DNA of 64,000 nucleotides from CAVUDO01 sp963740255 (GTDB taxonomy: Bacteria; Actinomycetota; Actinomycetes; Mycobacteriales; Cryptosporangiaceae): NCBI GenBank assembly GCA_963740255.1, contig CAVUDO010000002.1:1054001-1118000 (forward strand), in the 5' to 3' direction. The notes beneath the pieces were generated by a model that did no database searches, was not told where the DNA came from, and saw nothing but the letters and a program-made list of their open reading frames with translations. Positions 1 through 8,391 of this stretch are shown in pieces; within the stretch, counting starts at the first letter, position 1; every line of letters begins with the position of its first letter. The position numbers were made by a program, and so were the translations under genes.

Positions 1-530
1 TGCTGGCCGCCTACGAAGATGCGGGACGGGTCCGGCGGGGGTACTTCGTGGAGGGCTTGGGCGGTGCTCAGTTCGCCGAGACGGGCGCCGTGGAGCGACT
101 GCGTGCGGTGGCGGCCGAACTGAGCCGCGACGACCGTCCGCAGCGGGCGGTCGTACTCGCCGCCACCGACCCGGCCAACCCGTACGGCGCCGCCCTGGGC
201 TGGCCCAGCCGCCTGCCGGACGAGGACGGCACCGACGGCCGTCGCGGCCATCAGCCCGCCCGCAAGTCCGGTGCGCTGGTGGTGCTCGTCGACGGTGCGC
301 TGGCCCTCTATGTGGAGCGCGGCGGCCGCACGCTGCTCTCGTTCACCGCCGACGCGGAACCGCTCGCGCTGGCCGCCCAGGCACTGGCGGGCGCCGTGCA
401 CGCCGGCTGGCTGGGCAGCCTCGCGGTCGAGCGGGCCGACGGCGAACGGATCGGCGGCACCGCGCTGGCCGACGCGCTGGAGACGGCCGGCTTCCGCCCG
501 ACGCCCCGCGGCCTGCGGCTCCGGGGCTGA
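1..530 (+). CDS. lhr: Lhr-type ATP-dependent helicase, C-terminal part (5' end outside window)
   Basis: This is the last 175 or so codons of a gene that enters from the left; the first complete codon begins at base 3. The peptide opens with a basic stretch (GRVRRGYFVEGLGGAQF) and continues through an Ala/Leu-rich winged-helix-like region to a TGA stop. This segment is typical of the C-terminus of long actinobacterial Lhr helicases, which are 3'-to-5' translocases used in DNA repair. The helicase core itself lies outside the window. A Nei-type glycosylase gene follows on the same strand 1.2 kb downstream. The lhr-nei pairing also occurs in mycobacteria and supports a repair role. The family call rests on the C-terminal signature and this context. 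Confidence 0.85.
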   Translation, partial: LAAYEDAGRVRRGYFVEGLGGAQFAETGAVERLRAVAAELSRDDRPQRAVVLAATDPANPYGAALGWPSRLPDEDGTDGRRGHQPARKSGALVVLVDGALALYVERGGRTLLSFTADAEPLALAAQALAGAVHAGWLGSLAVERADGERIGGTALADALETAGFRPTPRGLRLRG

Positions 531-610
531 GCTCGAACGCGCCCGTCCCACCAGGGAGACACCGGTGCCAGGGACTGCCGTCGGCAACCGGTGCGCCGGG
601 CGGCACCGGC

Positions 611-1537
611 TCAGCAGACCGAGGGGAACGCGTTCGGCCGGGTCGCCGGGTCGAGCGCCCTACGCACCCCGCCGGCCGTGACCCGCATCGTGGCCCCGCC
701 GCTGGGCAGCGCGAGCACGCCCGTTCTGGACAGCTCGCAGTCCATGTTGTAGACGGCCTGCTCGCCCGCCCCCGGCCGGAGTCCCTGGTCCTTCTTCGAG
801 TACCGCTTCTGTGGATACCACTGGTAGGTCTCGACCGTGTGCAGCACGACCAGGCGCGCGCCGGCCACGTTGGGCGCCCCCTTCGCGCGCGGTCCGGCCA
901 GCGGGTAGACCCACACCACGTCCGCGGTGATCACCAGCTGTTTGTCGCGGCCGAGGGCGACCAGCAGCTTTCCCTTGGTGCGCACCGGCGCGGCCAGCGT
1001 GTCGCCGGGCGCCAGCCGGGTGACGTAGCCCAGGGCAGGTGCGCCCTTCCTGATCTCGGCCGCCGCGGGCCGGCGGGTGTTCTCGGCGAGGGCGGCGAGG
1101 TACTTCGTCGGGTTGCCCGCGAGCACGGTGGGGTCGGTTCGGGCCACGAGCAGCGAGGTGCGCGTCGTCTCCAGCACCTTCCGCACCTCGGCCGCCTTCC
1201 ACGGCCCCAACGCCGTCGCCGGGGGGTCGACGATGCCGTGGGCACCTTCGAGATACCCGTCCGCCGCGGTCTTGTCGAACGGGTTGTTCGGGTCGAGGTC
1301 CGGCGCCTCGGAGGCGGCGATCGCCGCCATCTCCGGGTCGGGTACGTCACTGGTCAGGGCCGTCCACAGCGAACGCATGGCCAGCAGGCCCGCGGGCACC
1401 AGCAGCAGGATCACCGCCACGGTCACCAGGAGCTTGCGCCGGGAGCGCCGGGGACGCAGCGAGATCACCCGCTGCTGGCCGTGTCGCTCCTCCGAGGTGA
1501 GAGACCTGCGGAAGCGGAATCCTGGCTCAACCGGCAT
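611..1537 (-). CDS. Membrane-anchored protein of unknown function
   Basis: A 308-residue protein with a basic cytoplasmic N-terminus (residues 1-35), one hydrophobic segment at about 36-57 and a roughly 250-residue extracytoplasmic part. There is no lipobox after the hydrophobic segment, so it looks like a single-pass anchor with its C-terminus outside. The soluble part contains no catalytic motif that I recognise and only two cysteines, one of them the final residue. It is convergent with the helicase gene to its left and divergent from the DNA glycosylase to its right. The ATG start is the only one that includes the full basic region. Function unknown; a cell-envelope role is inferred only from topology. 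Confidence 0.7.
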   Translation of the reverse strand: MPVEPGFRFRRSLTSEERHGQQRVISLRPRRSRRKLLVTVAVILLLVPAGLLAMRSLWTALTSDVPDPEMAAIAASEAPDLDPNNPFDKTAADGYLEGAHGIVDPPATALGPWKAAEVRKVLETTRTSLLVARTDPTVLAGNPTKYLAALAENTRRPAAAEIRKGAPALGYVTRLAPGDTLAAPVRTKGKLLVALGRDKQLVITADVVWVYPLAGPRAKGAPNVAGARLVVLHTVETYQWYPQKRYSKKDQGLRPGAGEQAVYNMDCELSRTGVLALPSGGATMRVTAGGVRRALDPATRPNAFPSVC

Positions 1538-1759
1538 CGACGCGTTCGTCCTCCTTCCACGGCTGTGGGCTGCGGTCCACCGGCAGAGGGCCTGCCGGGC
1601 TGCGCCGTCGGGCGGACGTTCTCCTGTTCATCGTCACGCATCTGGCGAGCGATCTCTGTTCATCGTCGCGCATCTGGCGGGCGCTCTCCGTCCATCGTCG
1701 CGCATCCACGCGACGCGCACCCACCCCGGGCCCGAACCAAGGCAGGCAGGATGGAGGTC

Positions 1760-2629
1760 ATGCCGGAGGGGGATGTGGTGTGGCGCGCCGCCAGGCGCCT
1801 GTCCGACGCGCTCACCGGCGGACGCCTGCGCACCGCTGACTTGCGGCATCCCCGCTGGGCCACGACCGATCTGTCCGGGCGCACGGTGACCAGCGTGCTC
1901 GCGCGCGGCAAGCATCTGCTCGTCCGCACGGCCCAGACCGGTGACCAGCAGGAACGCGCGTCGACCGGGGTTTCCGCCGGCGCCGCCCCGAGCCGCGACG
2001 GGGGCGACCTCACCCTGCACAGTCACCTCCGGATGGACGGCGGGTGGTGGGTGTACGCGCCGGCCGAGCGCTGGCGCGGCCCCGAGCACGCGATCCGGGT
2101 GGTGCTGGCAACCGGGACGGCCACCGCGGTCGGATACCGGCTGCACGACCTGGCCGTCCTGCCCACCGCCGAGGAGGACCAGATCGTCGGCCACCTCGGA
2201 CCCGACCTGCTCGGCCCGGACTGGAACCTCGACGAGGCCCTCCGGCGGCTCCGGGCCCATCCCGACCGCACGATCGGCACCGCGCTGCTCGACCAGCGCA
2301 ACCTCGCCGGCATCGGCAACCTCTACCGTGCCGAGGTGCTGTTCCTGCGCGGGGTCTGGCCATGGACCCCGGTCGGCGAGGTGCCCGACCTGCCGCGACT
2401 GGTAACGCTGGCCGGACGGCTGCTCACCGCCAACCGCGACCGCATCCAGCAGTCCACCACCGGCTCGCTCCGTCGGGGCGACCAGCAGTGGGTCTACCTG
2501 CGGACGGGGCAGCCGTGCCGCCGCTGCGGCACCCCGGTGCGTGCGGACCCGATCGGCGAGGGCGCCGACGGTGTGGACGCCGAGCGCACGGTGTTCTGGT
2601 GCCTGCGTTGTCAGCCCGACAGCCCGTAG
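1760..2629 (+). CDS. nei: Endonuclease VIII-like DNA glycosylase (Nei2 type)
   Basis: Bifunctional DNA glycosylase/AP lyase of the Fpg/Nei family, which removes oxidised bases. I chose the ATG at 1760 over the in-frame ATG at 1751. It gives the N-terminus MPEGDVVW, so that after Met removal Pro becomes the catalytic amine and Glu follows it. Visible elements are a beta-strand lysine (GKHLLV), a helix-two-turn-helix (LAGIGNLYRAEVLF, roughly residues 177-190) and a C-terminal zinc finger made of two CxxC pairs. An insertion of about 25 polar residues after GKHLLVRT is longer than usual. The last 19 bp overlap the end of the convergent pspM-like gene. Confidence 0.92.
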   Translation: MPEGDVVWRAARRLSDALTGGRLRTADLRHPRWATTDLSGRTVTSVLARGKHLLVRTAQTGDQQERASTGVSAGAAPSRDGGDLTLHSHLRMDGGWWVYAPAERWRGPEHAIRVVLATGTATAVGYRLHDLAVLPTAEEDQIVGHLGPDLLGPDWNLDEALRRLRAHPDRTIGTALLDQRNLAGIGNLYRAEVLFLRGVWPWTPVGEVPDLPRLVTLAGRLLTANRDRIQQSTTGSLRRGDQQWVYLRTGQPCRRCGTPVRADPIGEGADGVDAERTVFWCLRCQPDSP

Positions 2630-3384
2630 GAGCTGTTCCGGTCGCTCATCTCGGTCAGTCCCTGGGCCAACCCGACGAGAGCGTCCGAGGCCTCGTTCAG
2701 ACGGCGGACGGCCAGCGTGTCGCCGCCGCGGGCGAGTGCGGCGACACATTCCGCGGCCGAGACGACCAGCCGCTCGTACGCTCCGACGCCGTCGCTGAAC
2801 TGGGTGACCAGGCCGTCCCGGCACTCCAACAACACGCCGTGGGCCTCGACCGGCGAGATCGCCACGGTCTGCTCCACCGCGGCGATCCGCACCGCCAGCC
2901 CGCGCAGCGCGCGGTGGGCGCCGTGGGCGTCACCGGCCGTGCCGCCGGCGTTCGGGCCGAGCCGCGCCAGCAGCGGGGGCAGCTGGCGGGCGGTCTCGTT
3001 GAGCCGCCGCGCGGCCGGGGCGGCGGCCGAGCCGGTGGGCATCGTCACCCGCCGGGGACGGTTCACCAGCGGACCGAGGGTCGGGCCGACCAGCGGCGCG
3101 ATCCGCTGGCCGAGCGACCGACCCGGCGGCCGCGGCACAGGCGGTGGCGGCAACGGCTGGGCGAGGACTTCCCGGTAGGCGCGCCAGCGAAGCGCCGCGA
3201 ACGCGATCGCGCCGCCAGCGGCACCGGCCCAGAACACGTCGAGCCACCCCAGCCCGGCGTAGGGCACCACGATCGCCGCAGCACCCCCGAGCGTGCCGGC
3301 CCAGACCGTCGCCCCCCGCGCCACCGACCGGCGACGCCGGAGGCGACGCAGGTGCCGGGCGCGGGGATCGAACGGCCGGAGCAT
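2611..3384 (-). CDS. pspM: PspM-like membrane partner of PspA
   Basis: A 257-residue protein with a very basic N-terminus (residues 1-20), two closely spaced membrane segments at about 24-67, and a cytoplasmic helical domain containing an NETARQLPPLLARLG stretch. This matches the actinobacterial phage-shock envelope protein PspM. In mycobacteria PspM lies immediately downstream of pspA and binds it at the membrane. Here it follows pspA by only 8 bp, so the two are almost certainly co-transcribed. Its 3' end overlaps the convergent nei gene by 19 bp. The family call depends partly on context, because PspM sequences diverge quickly. Confidence 0.75.
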   Translation of the reverse strand: MLRPFDPRARHLRRLRRRRSVARGATVWAGTLGGAAAIVVPYAGLGWLDVFWAGAAGGAIAFAALRWRAYREVLAQPLPPPPVPRPPGRSLGQRIAPLVGPTLGPLVNRPRRVTMPTGSAAAPAARRLNETARQLPPLLARLGPNAGGTAGDAHGAHRALRGLAVRIAAVEQTVAISPVEAHGVLLECRDGLVTQFSDGVGAYERLVVSAAECVAALARGGDTLAVRRLNEASDALVGLAQGLTEMSDRNSSYGLSG

Positions 3385-3392
3385 CGGCGGGA

Positions 3393-4244
3393 TCAGCCCT
3401 GGGACGCGTCCGCGTCGCGCGCGGCATCGGGCTCGCGGGCCGCGAGCGGCGGCGTGGCCTGCCCGTTGGCGGGCACGGCGGGCGGGCCGGCCTGGCCCTC
3501 TGGCGCGGCGGTGCCGAGCTTGCCGCCGGACATGCTGGCCCGGATCTGGTCGAGCCGGGACGAGCCGGCCATATCCAGCGTGGACTTCTGCACCTCGATC
3601 ATCCGGCCCTCGACGGAGTTCTCGGCGAGTTCGGCCCGGCCCAGCGCGTTGGCGTAGCGGCGTTCGATCTTGTCGCGCACCTCGTCCAGGTTCGGGACGG
3701 TGCCCGGGGCCTGGAGCTGGGACATGCTCTGCAGCGAGTTGGCCACCTGCTCCTGCATCTTGGCCTGCTCGAGCTGGCTGAGCAGCTTGGTGCGTTCGGC
3801 GAGCTTGGTCTGCAGGATCATCGCGTTGGTCTCCACCGCCTGCTTGGCCTTCTGGGCGGCCACCAGCGCCTGGTCGTGCAGCGACTTGAGGTCCTCCATG
3901 CCCTGCTCCGCGGCGACGAGCTGGGTGGCGAACGCCTGCGCGGTCTCCTCGTACTGTGTCGCCTTGGCCTCGTCGCCCTCGGCCCGCGCCCGGTCGGCCA
4001 GCACCAGGGCCTGACGGGCCGACGCACCCAGCTTCTCCACCTCCGACATCTGCCGGGAGAGCTTCATCTCGAGCTGACGCTGGTTGCCGATCACCGCGGC
4101 CGCCTGCTGGGTCAGCGCCTGGTGCTGCCGCTGGGCGTCCTCGATCGCCTGCTGGATCTGCACCTTCGGGTCGGCGTACTCGTCCACCCTGGCGCCGAAC
4201 GCCGCCAGGAAGTACCGGAACGCCTTGACGAACGGGTTCGCCAT
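3393..4244 (-). CDS. pspA: PspA/IM30 family envelope-stress protein
   Basis: A 283-residue protein beginning MANPFVKAFRYF, the amphipathic N-terminal helix used by PspA/IM30 proteins to bind stressed membranes. It continues into a long Glu/Gln/Ala-rich coiled coil (about residues 25-215). The last 60 or so residues form a Pro/Ala/Gly-rich tail that is longer than in enterobacterial PspA. PspA-family proteins polymerise on damaged inner membrane and keep it sealed. The gene is followed by the pspM-like gene and lies downstream of a TetR regulator and a ClgR-like regulator, giving a recognisable actinobacterial Psp locus. The ATG start fits the family N-terminus exactly. Confidence 0.92.
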   Translation of the reverse strand: MANPFVKAFRYFLAAFGARVDEYADPKVQIQQAIEDAQRQHQALTQQAAAVIGNQRQLEMKLSRQMSEVEKLGASARQALVLADRARAEGDEAKATQYEETAQAFATQLVAAEQGMEDLKSLHDQALVAAQKAKQAVETNAMILQTKLAERTKLLSQLEQAKMQEQVANSLQSMSQLQAPGTVPNLDEVRDKIERRYANALGRAELAENSVEGRMIEVQKSTLDMAGSSRLDQIRASMSGGKLGTAAPEGQAGPPAVPANGQATPPLAAREPDAARDADASQG

Positions 4245-4337
4245 CTCAGTAGTCCTCTTCTCGCCTCTGCTCGTGCGCTCCGGGGCCGTCCGCCGCGGTC
4301 TCGCCTGTGTCCATGGTCTCAGGCCGCGCGAGGATCG

Positions 4338-4859
4338 TCACGCGACGGACGGAGGAGGGACCGCCACGGGCAGCGAGGTGGCCAGCAACGCGGCCGACGC
4401 CTTCGCGTCGTGGCGGTCGGGCGAGGCCAGGTGGGTGGCCAGCCACCGGGTCACCAGGTCGGCGGCGTCCGGGTCGTGCCCGGCGCCGGCCAGGGCGCTG
4501 GCAGCGGCCAGTCGGGCGGTGCGCCACCCGGCACCGTCGCGGGCGGAGCCGAGCAACGCGGCGAGCGCGGCGGGCTCGTCCGAGGCGATTCGCCGCACCG
4601 CCGGGTGGGTGCCGATCCGCCAGGCCGCGTGGGTCAGCGCGTCGGCCAGGCCGAGGCCCTGGCACTCCTCGGCCAGCAGCGCCACCTCCGCCTCGACCAG
4701 CGCCGCGAACACCTCGTCCTTGCTGCGGAAGTGGTTGTAGAGCGTGCCCTTGGCGATGCCCGCGGCGATCGCGATGTCGGTCATCGACGTCTTGCGGAGA
4801 CCCCGTTCGGAGACCAGGCGGCAGGCGGCGTCGAGCAGCTTGCCGCGGGTGCGGGCCAT
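4338..4859 (-). CDS. TetR-family transcriptional regulator
   Basis: A 173-residue TetR-type repressor. The N-terminal helix-turn-helix is clear: TDIAIAAGIAKGTLYNHFRSK at about residues 29-49. The C-terminal ligand domain is divergent and Ala-rich, as usual, and gives no ligand. The ATG at 4859 is the family-like start (MARTRGKLLDAACRLV); the frame is open further upstream but without family sequence. The gene sits between the ClgR-like regulator and pspA, in the same direction, 93 bp upstream of pspA. It may control the psp genes or itself, but no operator could be identified. A TetR gene between clgR and pspA is not the arrangement in M. tuberculosis. Confidence 0.85.
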   Translation of the reverse strand: MARTRGKLLDAACRLVSERGLRKTSMTDIAIAAGIAKGTLYNHFRSKDEVFAALVEAEVALLAEECQGLGLADALTHAAWRIGTHPAVRRIASDEPAALAALLGSARDGAGWRTARLAAASALAGAGHDPDAADLVTRWLATHLASPDRHDAKASAALLATSLPVAVPPPSVA

Positions 4860-5020
4860 CGCGTTCCCTGCCCGCACCCGGGTGCCCCGGACCCGGCCAC
4901 CGGCGTCGAGGGGTGTGACGTCCGCGGCTTCCGGACCGCCTGGGGGGAGGTCGAGGGGCGGGGACCCGGTCGTCTGGGCCCAGGCGGCGCTGTGCCTGTC
5001 GGTGGCCTCACTTCGCGAGG

Positions 5021-5416
5021 TCACGCCGCGGCGACCACCCGGTGCGCACTGGCGTGGGCGTCCAGCCGGCCCCGGCCGCCCTCCGCCCGCCCGCGGATGG
5101 CGGCGCTCACCACGTCGAAGTCGCGCGACTCGTCGTCGCCGGCCGGAGCGGGAACGGCACCGAGCACACCGGTAGGAACGGCCTCGACGGTCTCGAGGGT
5201 GTCGCTGACGTCCCGCAACACTTCGGACAGGCGCACACCCAGCGCGTGGCAGATGGAGGAGAGCAGCTCCGAGGACGCCTCCTTCTGGCCGCGCTCCACC
5301 TCGGAGAGGTACCCGAGACTGACCTTGGCCACGGTGGAGACCTCGCGCAGGGTGCGGTGCTGGGCGAGCCGCTGCTCGCGCAACGTGTCGCCGAGGACCC
5401 GGCGCAGCAGGACCAT
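5021..5416 (-). CDS. clgR: ClgR-like XRE-family regulator of protease and envelope-stress genes
   Basis: A 131-residue protein with an N-terminal XRE helix-turn-helix (about residues 10-65: TLREVSTVAKVSLGYLSEVE). A variable Ala/Arg-rich tail follows. The sequence is that of the actinobacterial regulator ClgR, which activates Clp protease and Psp genes and is itself degraded by Clp; an Ala-Ala C-terminus such as the one seen here (VVAAA) is the usual ClpP recognition signal. The ATG at 5416 has a strong ribosome-binding site (GAGGAGAGG) just upstream. It lies between cinA and the TetR/pspA/pspM genes, as in other actinomycetes. Confidence 0.88.
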   Translation of the reverse strand: MVLLRRVLGDTLREQRLAQHRTLREVSTVAKVSLGYLSEVERGQKEASSELLSSICHALGVRLSEVLRDVSDTLETVEAVPTGVLGAVPAPAGDDESRDFDVVSAAIRGRAEGGRGRLDAHASAHRVVAAA

Positions 5417-5552
5417 CACACACCCCTCTCCTCGACCTCGCGGCCCCCGAAGGCCTGCGGCCACCGTACTCCCGCCGCACCCACGGGGCACGGACCGTTG
5501 CGGCGGCGGCAGAGGCCGTTCCGCCATCGGCGTAACCGGTGGCTCCTCCCGG

Positions 5553-6032
5553 TTATGCCCGGATCCCGGTCAGCCGGCGGCGCAGCGCCTCCAACGCGGC
5601 CGCCACCGTCGCCGTGCGAACGTCGCGCCGGCTCCCGGACAGCGCGAGCCGCTGAGTGGTCACCCCGTCCGGCCCGGCCACGCCGACGAACACCGTGCCG
5701 GGCGGCTCGCCGTCCTGTGGGGCGGGACCGGCGACGCCGGTGGTGCCGATCCCCCAGGTCGCGTCGCAGCGACCCCGGATGCCCTGCGCGAGCGCGGCGG
5801 CCACCTCCGCCGACACCGGCCCGCACCGCGCCAACAGGGCAGGATCGACGCCGGCCAGCGTGGCCTTCAGATCGGTGGCGTACGCCACGACTCCGCCGCG
5901 GAACGTGCCGCTCACCCCCGGCACGTCGACGATCGTGGCGGCGAGCAGCCCCCCGGTGAGCGACTCCGCCACCGCGAGCGTCTCGCCGCGGGCAAGCAGG
6001 ACGTCATGCAGTGCGGCGGCGCTGTCGGTCAC
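5553..6032 (-). CDS. cinA: CinA C-terminal domain protein (nicotinamide-nucleotide amidohydrolase type)
   Basis: A 159-residue stand-alone CinA_C domain. Characteristic motifs are AESLTGG near the N-terminus, a GVVAYA segment, and GIGTTGVAGP in the second half. The family (PncC) deamidates nicotinamide mononucleotide to nicotinate mononucleotide, salvaging the NMN released by DNA ligase. The N-terminal molybdopterin-binding-like domain of full CinA is absent, which is normal for actinobacteria. The GTG start at 6032 overlaps the stop of pgsA by 4 nt (GTGA), indicating translational coupling. An ATG-free start is expected because no ATG lies nearby in frame. Confidence 0.88.
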   Translation of the reverse strand: MTDSAAALHDVLLARGETLAVAESLTGGLLAATIVDVPGVSGTFRGGVVAYATDLKATLAGVDPALLARCGPVSAEVAAALAQGIRGRCDATWGIGTTGVAGPAPQDGEPPGTVFVGVAGPDGVTTQRLALSGSRRDVRTATVAAALEALRRRLTGIRA

Positions 6033-6769
6033 GGCAGGTCGGATCCGCGCCCGACGTCGTCGGTGTGTGCGGTCAGCCGGACGAGGGCGCCCGGCACCCC
6101 ACCCGCCGGCACCCCGCCCGCCGGCACGGCATCCGTCTGGGCCGCGTCCGCCGACACGGCCTCGCGGGTCGCCGCGACCGCCTGGGCGGACTTCCGACGC
6201 AGCGTCAGCGCCCGGACGACGTAATCGCCGCCGGTGACCACCGTCACCGCCACGGCCGCACCCATCACGTACGGGCCGAACGCCGCCAGCGCCTCGGGCC
6301 ACGGCCACAGGTACCAGCAGATCGCGACGGCCTGCAGCAGCGTCTTCAGCTTGCCGCCGCGGCTGGCGGGGATGACCCCGTGCCGGATCACCCAGAACCG
6401 CAGCGCGGTCACGCCCACCTCGCGCACCAGGATGAGCACGGTGACCCACCACGGCAGCGCCCCGAGCCACGACAGCCCGATCAGCGCCGCCCCGATCAGC
6501 GCCTTGTCGGCGATCGGGTCGGCCACCTGGCCGAACGCGGTGACGAGGTTCCGCGACCGCGCCAGGCGTCCGTCGTAGAGGTCGGTGATCGACGCGATCG
6601 CGAACACCAGCGTGGCGCCGATCCGCCAGGGCACCGACGTGCCCTCCGAAGCGACCAGCATCGCCGCGACCACCGGTACGAGCAGGAGCCGCAGCGTCGT
6701 GAGCAGGTTGGCGACGTTGAGCAACGGCGGGCTTCCGACGCCGGCGGCGTCGTCGTCCGCGCCGGTCAT
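6029..6769 (-). CDS. pgsA: CDP-diacylglycerol-glycerol-3-phosphate 3-phosphatidyltransferase
   Basis: Integral membrane enzyme of phosphatidylglycerol synthesis. The CDP-alcohol phosphotransferase signature is complete: D66-G67-x2-A70-R71-x8-G80-x3-D84-x3-D88 (DGRLAR ... GQVADPIAD). Several membrane segments follow, including WWVTVLILVREVGVTALRFW. The C-terminal tail after about residue 205 is Ala/Gly/Pro-rich and contains a VPAGGVPAGG duplication. The start overlaps the stop of rimO by 4 nt and the stop overlaps the cinA start by 4 nt, so rimO-pgsA-cinA form one tightly coupled operon. The assignment as PgsA rather than another CDP-alcohol transferase rests on the sequence and the conserved neighbours. 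Confidence 0.93.
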   Translation of the reverse strand: MTGADDDAAGVGSPPLLNVANLLTTLRLLLVPVVAAMLVASEGTSVPWRIGATLVFAIASITDLYDGRLARSRNLVTAFGQVADPIADKALIGAALIGLSWLGALPWWVTVLILVREVGVTALRFWVIRHGVIPASRGGKLKTLLQAVAICWYLWPWPEALAAFGPYVMGAAVAVTVVTGGDYVVRALTLRRKSAQAVAATREAVSADAAQTDAVPAGGVPAGGVPGALVRLTAHTDDVGRGSDLP

Positions 6770-8265
6770 CCGGACACTCCCGCGGCGACAGGCTGCCGGC
6801 CGGCCCGGTCGAGTACGTCGGCCAGCTCGGTCACCAGGTCCACGCCGACGCTGCCGGTGACCCTCGCCCGCACCAGGTCACCGACGACCAGCCCGGAGCC
6901 GCGGACGACCGTCGAGCCGTCCACCTCGGGAGCCTGGTGTTCGGCCCGCCCTTCCGCCTCGTCGCCGTCGACGCTCTCGACCAGCACCTCGACGAGGGAC
7001 CCGATCCGGTCCTCGGCCCGCTGCGCGGTCAGCTCCTCGACCAGCCGGGAGACCCGGTCGGCCCGGCGCGCGATCGCGTCCCGGCGGACCTTGCCCGGCA
7101 GGGCGGCGGCCTCAGTGCCGTCCTCGTCGGAGTAGCCGAACACGCCCACCGCGTCCAGCCGCGCCTCGACCAGGAAGCGCTCGAGTTCGGCCACGTCGGC
7201 CTTGGTCTCGCCGGGGAAGCCGACGATGACGTTCGACCGGGCTCCCGCCCCGGGCGCCAGCGCCCGGACCGACGCGAGCAGGTCGAGGAAACGCCCGGTC
7301 GAGCCGAACCGCCGCATCCGTCGCAGCACCGGCTCGGAGGAGTGCTGGAACGACAGGTCGTAGTAGGCCGCGACCCCGGCGGTGGTGGCGATCGCCTCGA
7401 CCAGCGACGGGCGCGTCTCGGCCGGCTGGAGGTAGGACACCCGGACCCGGACGATCCCGGCGACCGCGGCCAGCTCCGGCAGCAGCGTCTCCAGCAGTCG
7501 CGGGTCGCCCAGGTCCTTGCCGTACGAGGTGGAGTTCTCGCTGACCAGCACCAGTTCCCGGACGCCCTGCTCGGCCAGCCAACGGGCCTCGTCCAGCAGG
7601 TCGGTGGGCCGGCGGGAGACGAACGCCCCGCGGAACGAGGGGATCGCGCAGAACGAGCAGCGGCGGTCGCAGCCGCTGGCGAGCTTCAGCGGGGCCACCG
7701 GGCCGCCTTCCAGCCGGCGCCGCAACACCCGCGGCCCCGACGGGGGCGCCACTCCCGGCGGAAGGTCGGCCGCGCCACCCCCCGCGCCGCGGCCCGGCCC
7801 CGCGCCGTGACCCGGCAGCGACAGCGAGGTCGACTGACGGTCGACCGGGGTGATCGGCAGCAGCGTCCGGCGGTCGGTCGGCGTGTGGGCGGCCAGCCGC
7901 TCGCCGGCCAGCACCCGGGCGAGGCGGTCGGAGATGGCGGCGTAGTCGTCGAACCCGAGGACCGCGTCGGCTTCCGGAAGGCTGGCGGCGAGCTGGTCGC
8001 CGTAGCGCTCGGCCAGGCAGCCGACCGCGACCACCTTCGCCCCGCCGTCGGCCAGGTCCAGCACGGCGTCGATCGAGTCCTTCTTGGCCTGGGCGACGAA
8101 ACCGCAGGTGTTGACCAGCACGACGTCGGCCCCGTCGGCCTCCTCGGCCAGCGTCCACCCGTCGTCGGACAGGCGCCCGGCCAGCTCCTCGGAGTCGACC
8201 TCGTTGCGCGCACAGCCCAGCGTGAGGAGGGCGACCCGACGGCCGCCGGACGGGGTGGTGGACAT
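6766..8265 (-). CDS. rimO: Ribosomal protein S12 methylthiotransferase
   Basis: A 499-residue radical-SAM methylthiotransferase that modifies an aspartate of ribosomal protein S12. Domains in order: an N-terminal UPF0004 domain starting ALLTLGCARNEVDSE with its cluster cysteines, the radical-SAM core with CDRRCSFC at about residues 197-204, and a C-terminal TRAM domain ending near VRARVTGSVGVDLV. A Gly/Pro-rich insertion of about 45 residues lies between the first two domains. The ATG start is preceded by a 126-bp gap from ftsK with no gene. It heads the rimO-pgsA-cinA coupled operon. RimO rather than MiaB is supported by the CARNEVDSE motif and by the ftsK/pgsA context. Confidence 0.93.
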   Translation of the reverse strand: MSTTPSGGRRVALLTLGCARNEVDSEELAGRLSDDGWTLAEEADGADVVLVNTCGFVAQAKKDSIDAVLDLADGGAKVVAVGCLAERYGDQLAASLPEADAVLGFDDYAAISDRLARVLAGERLAAHTPTDRRTLLPITPVDRQSTSLSLPGHGAGPGRGAGGGAADLPPGVAPPSGPRVLRRRLEGGPVAPLKLASGCDRRCSFCAIPSFRGAFVSRRPTDLLDEARWLAEQGVRELVLVSENSTSYGKDLGDPRLLETLLPELAAVAGIVRVRVSYLQPAETRPSLVEAIATTAGVAAYYDLSFQHSSEPVLRRMRRFGSTGRFLDLLASVRALAPGAGARSNVIVGFPGETKADVAELERFLVEARLDAVGVFGYSDEDGTEAAALPGKVRRDAIARRADRVSRLVEELTAQRAEDRIGSLVEVLVESVDGDEAEGRAEHQAPEVDGSTVVRGSGLVVGDLVRARVTGSVGVDLVTELADVLDRAGRQPVAAGVSG

Positions 8266-8391
8266 GCGTCGAGCCTACCGCCCGGCACCGAGCCGGCCGG
8301 GCCGGCGGACGTTGGGCGCACCCGGCGGTGCGGTCGTAGCCGATGGACGCGGTGCACCGGCGGCTCCGGCGGTGTGGCCGCGGCGCGGCGC

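Noticed and set aside
839..1759. Long open frame upstream of the DNA glycosylase start
   Set aside because: It is antisense to the membrane protein gene and results from GC-rich third positions; the catalytic Pro at position 2 fixes the start at 1760.
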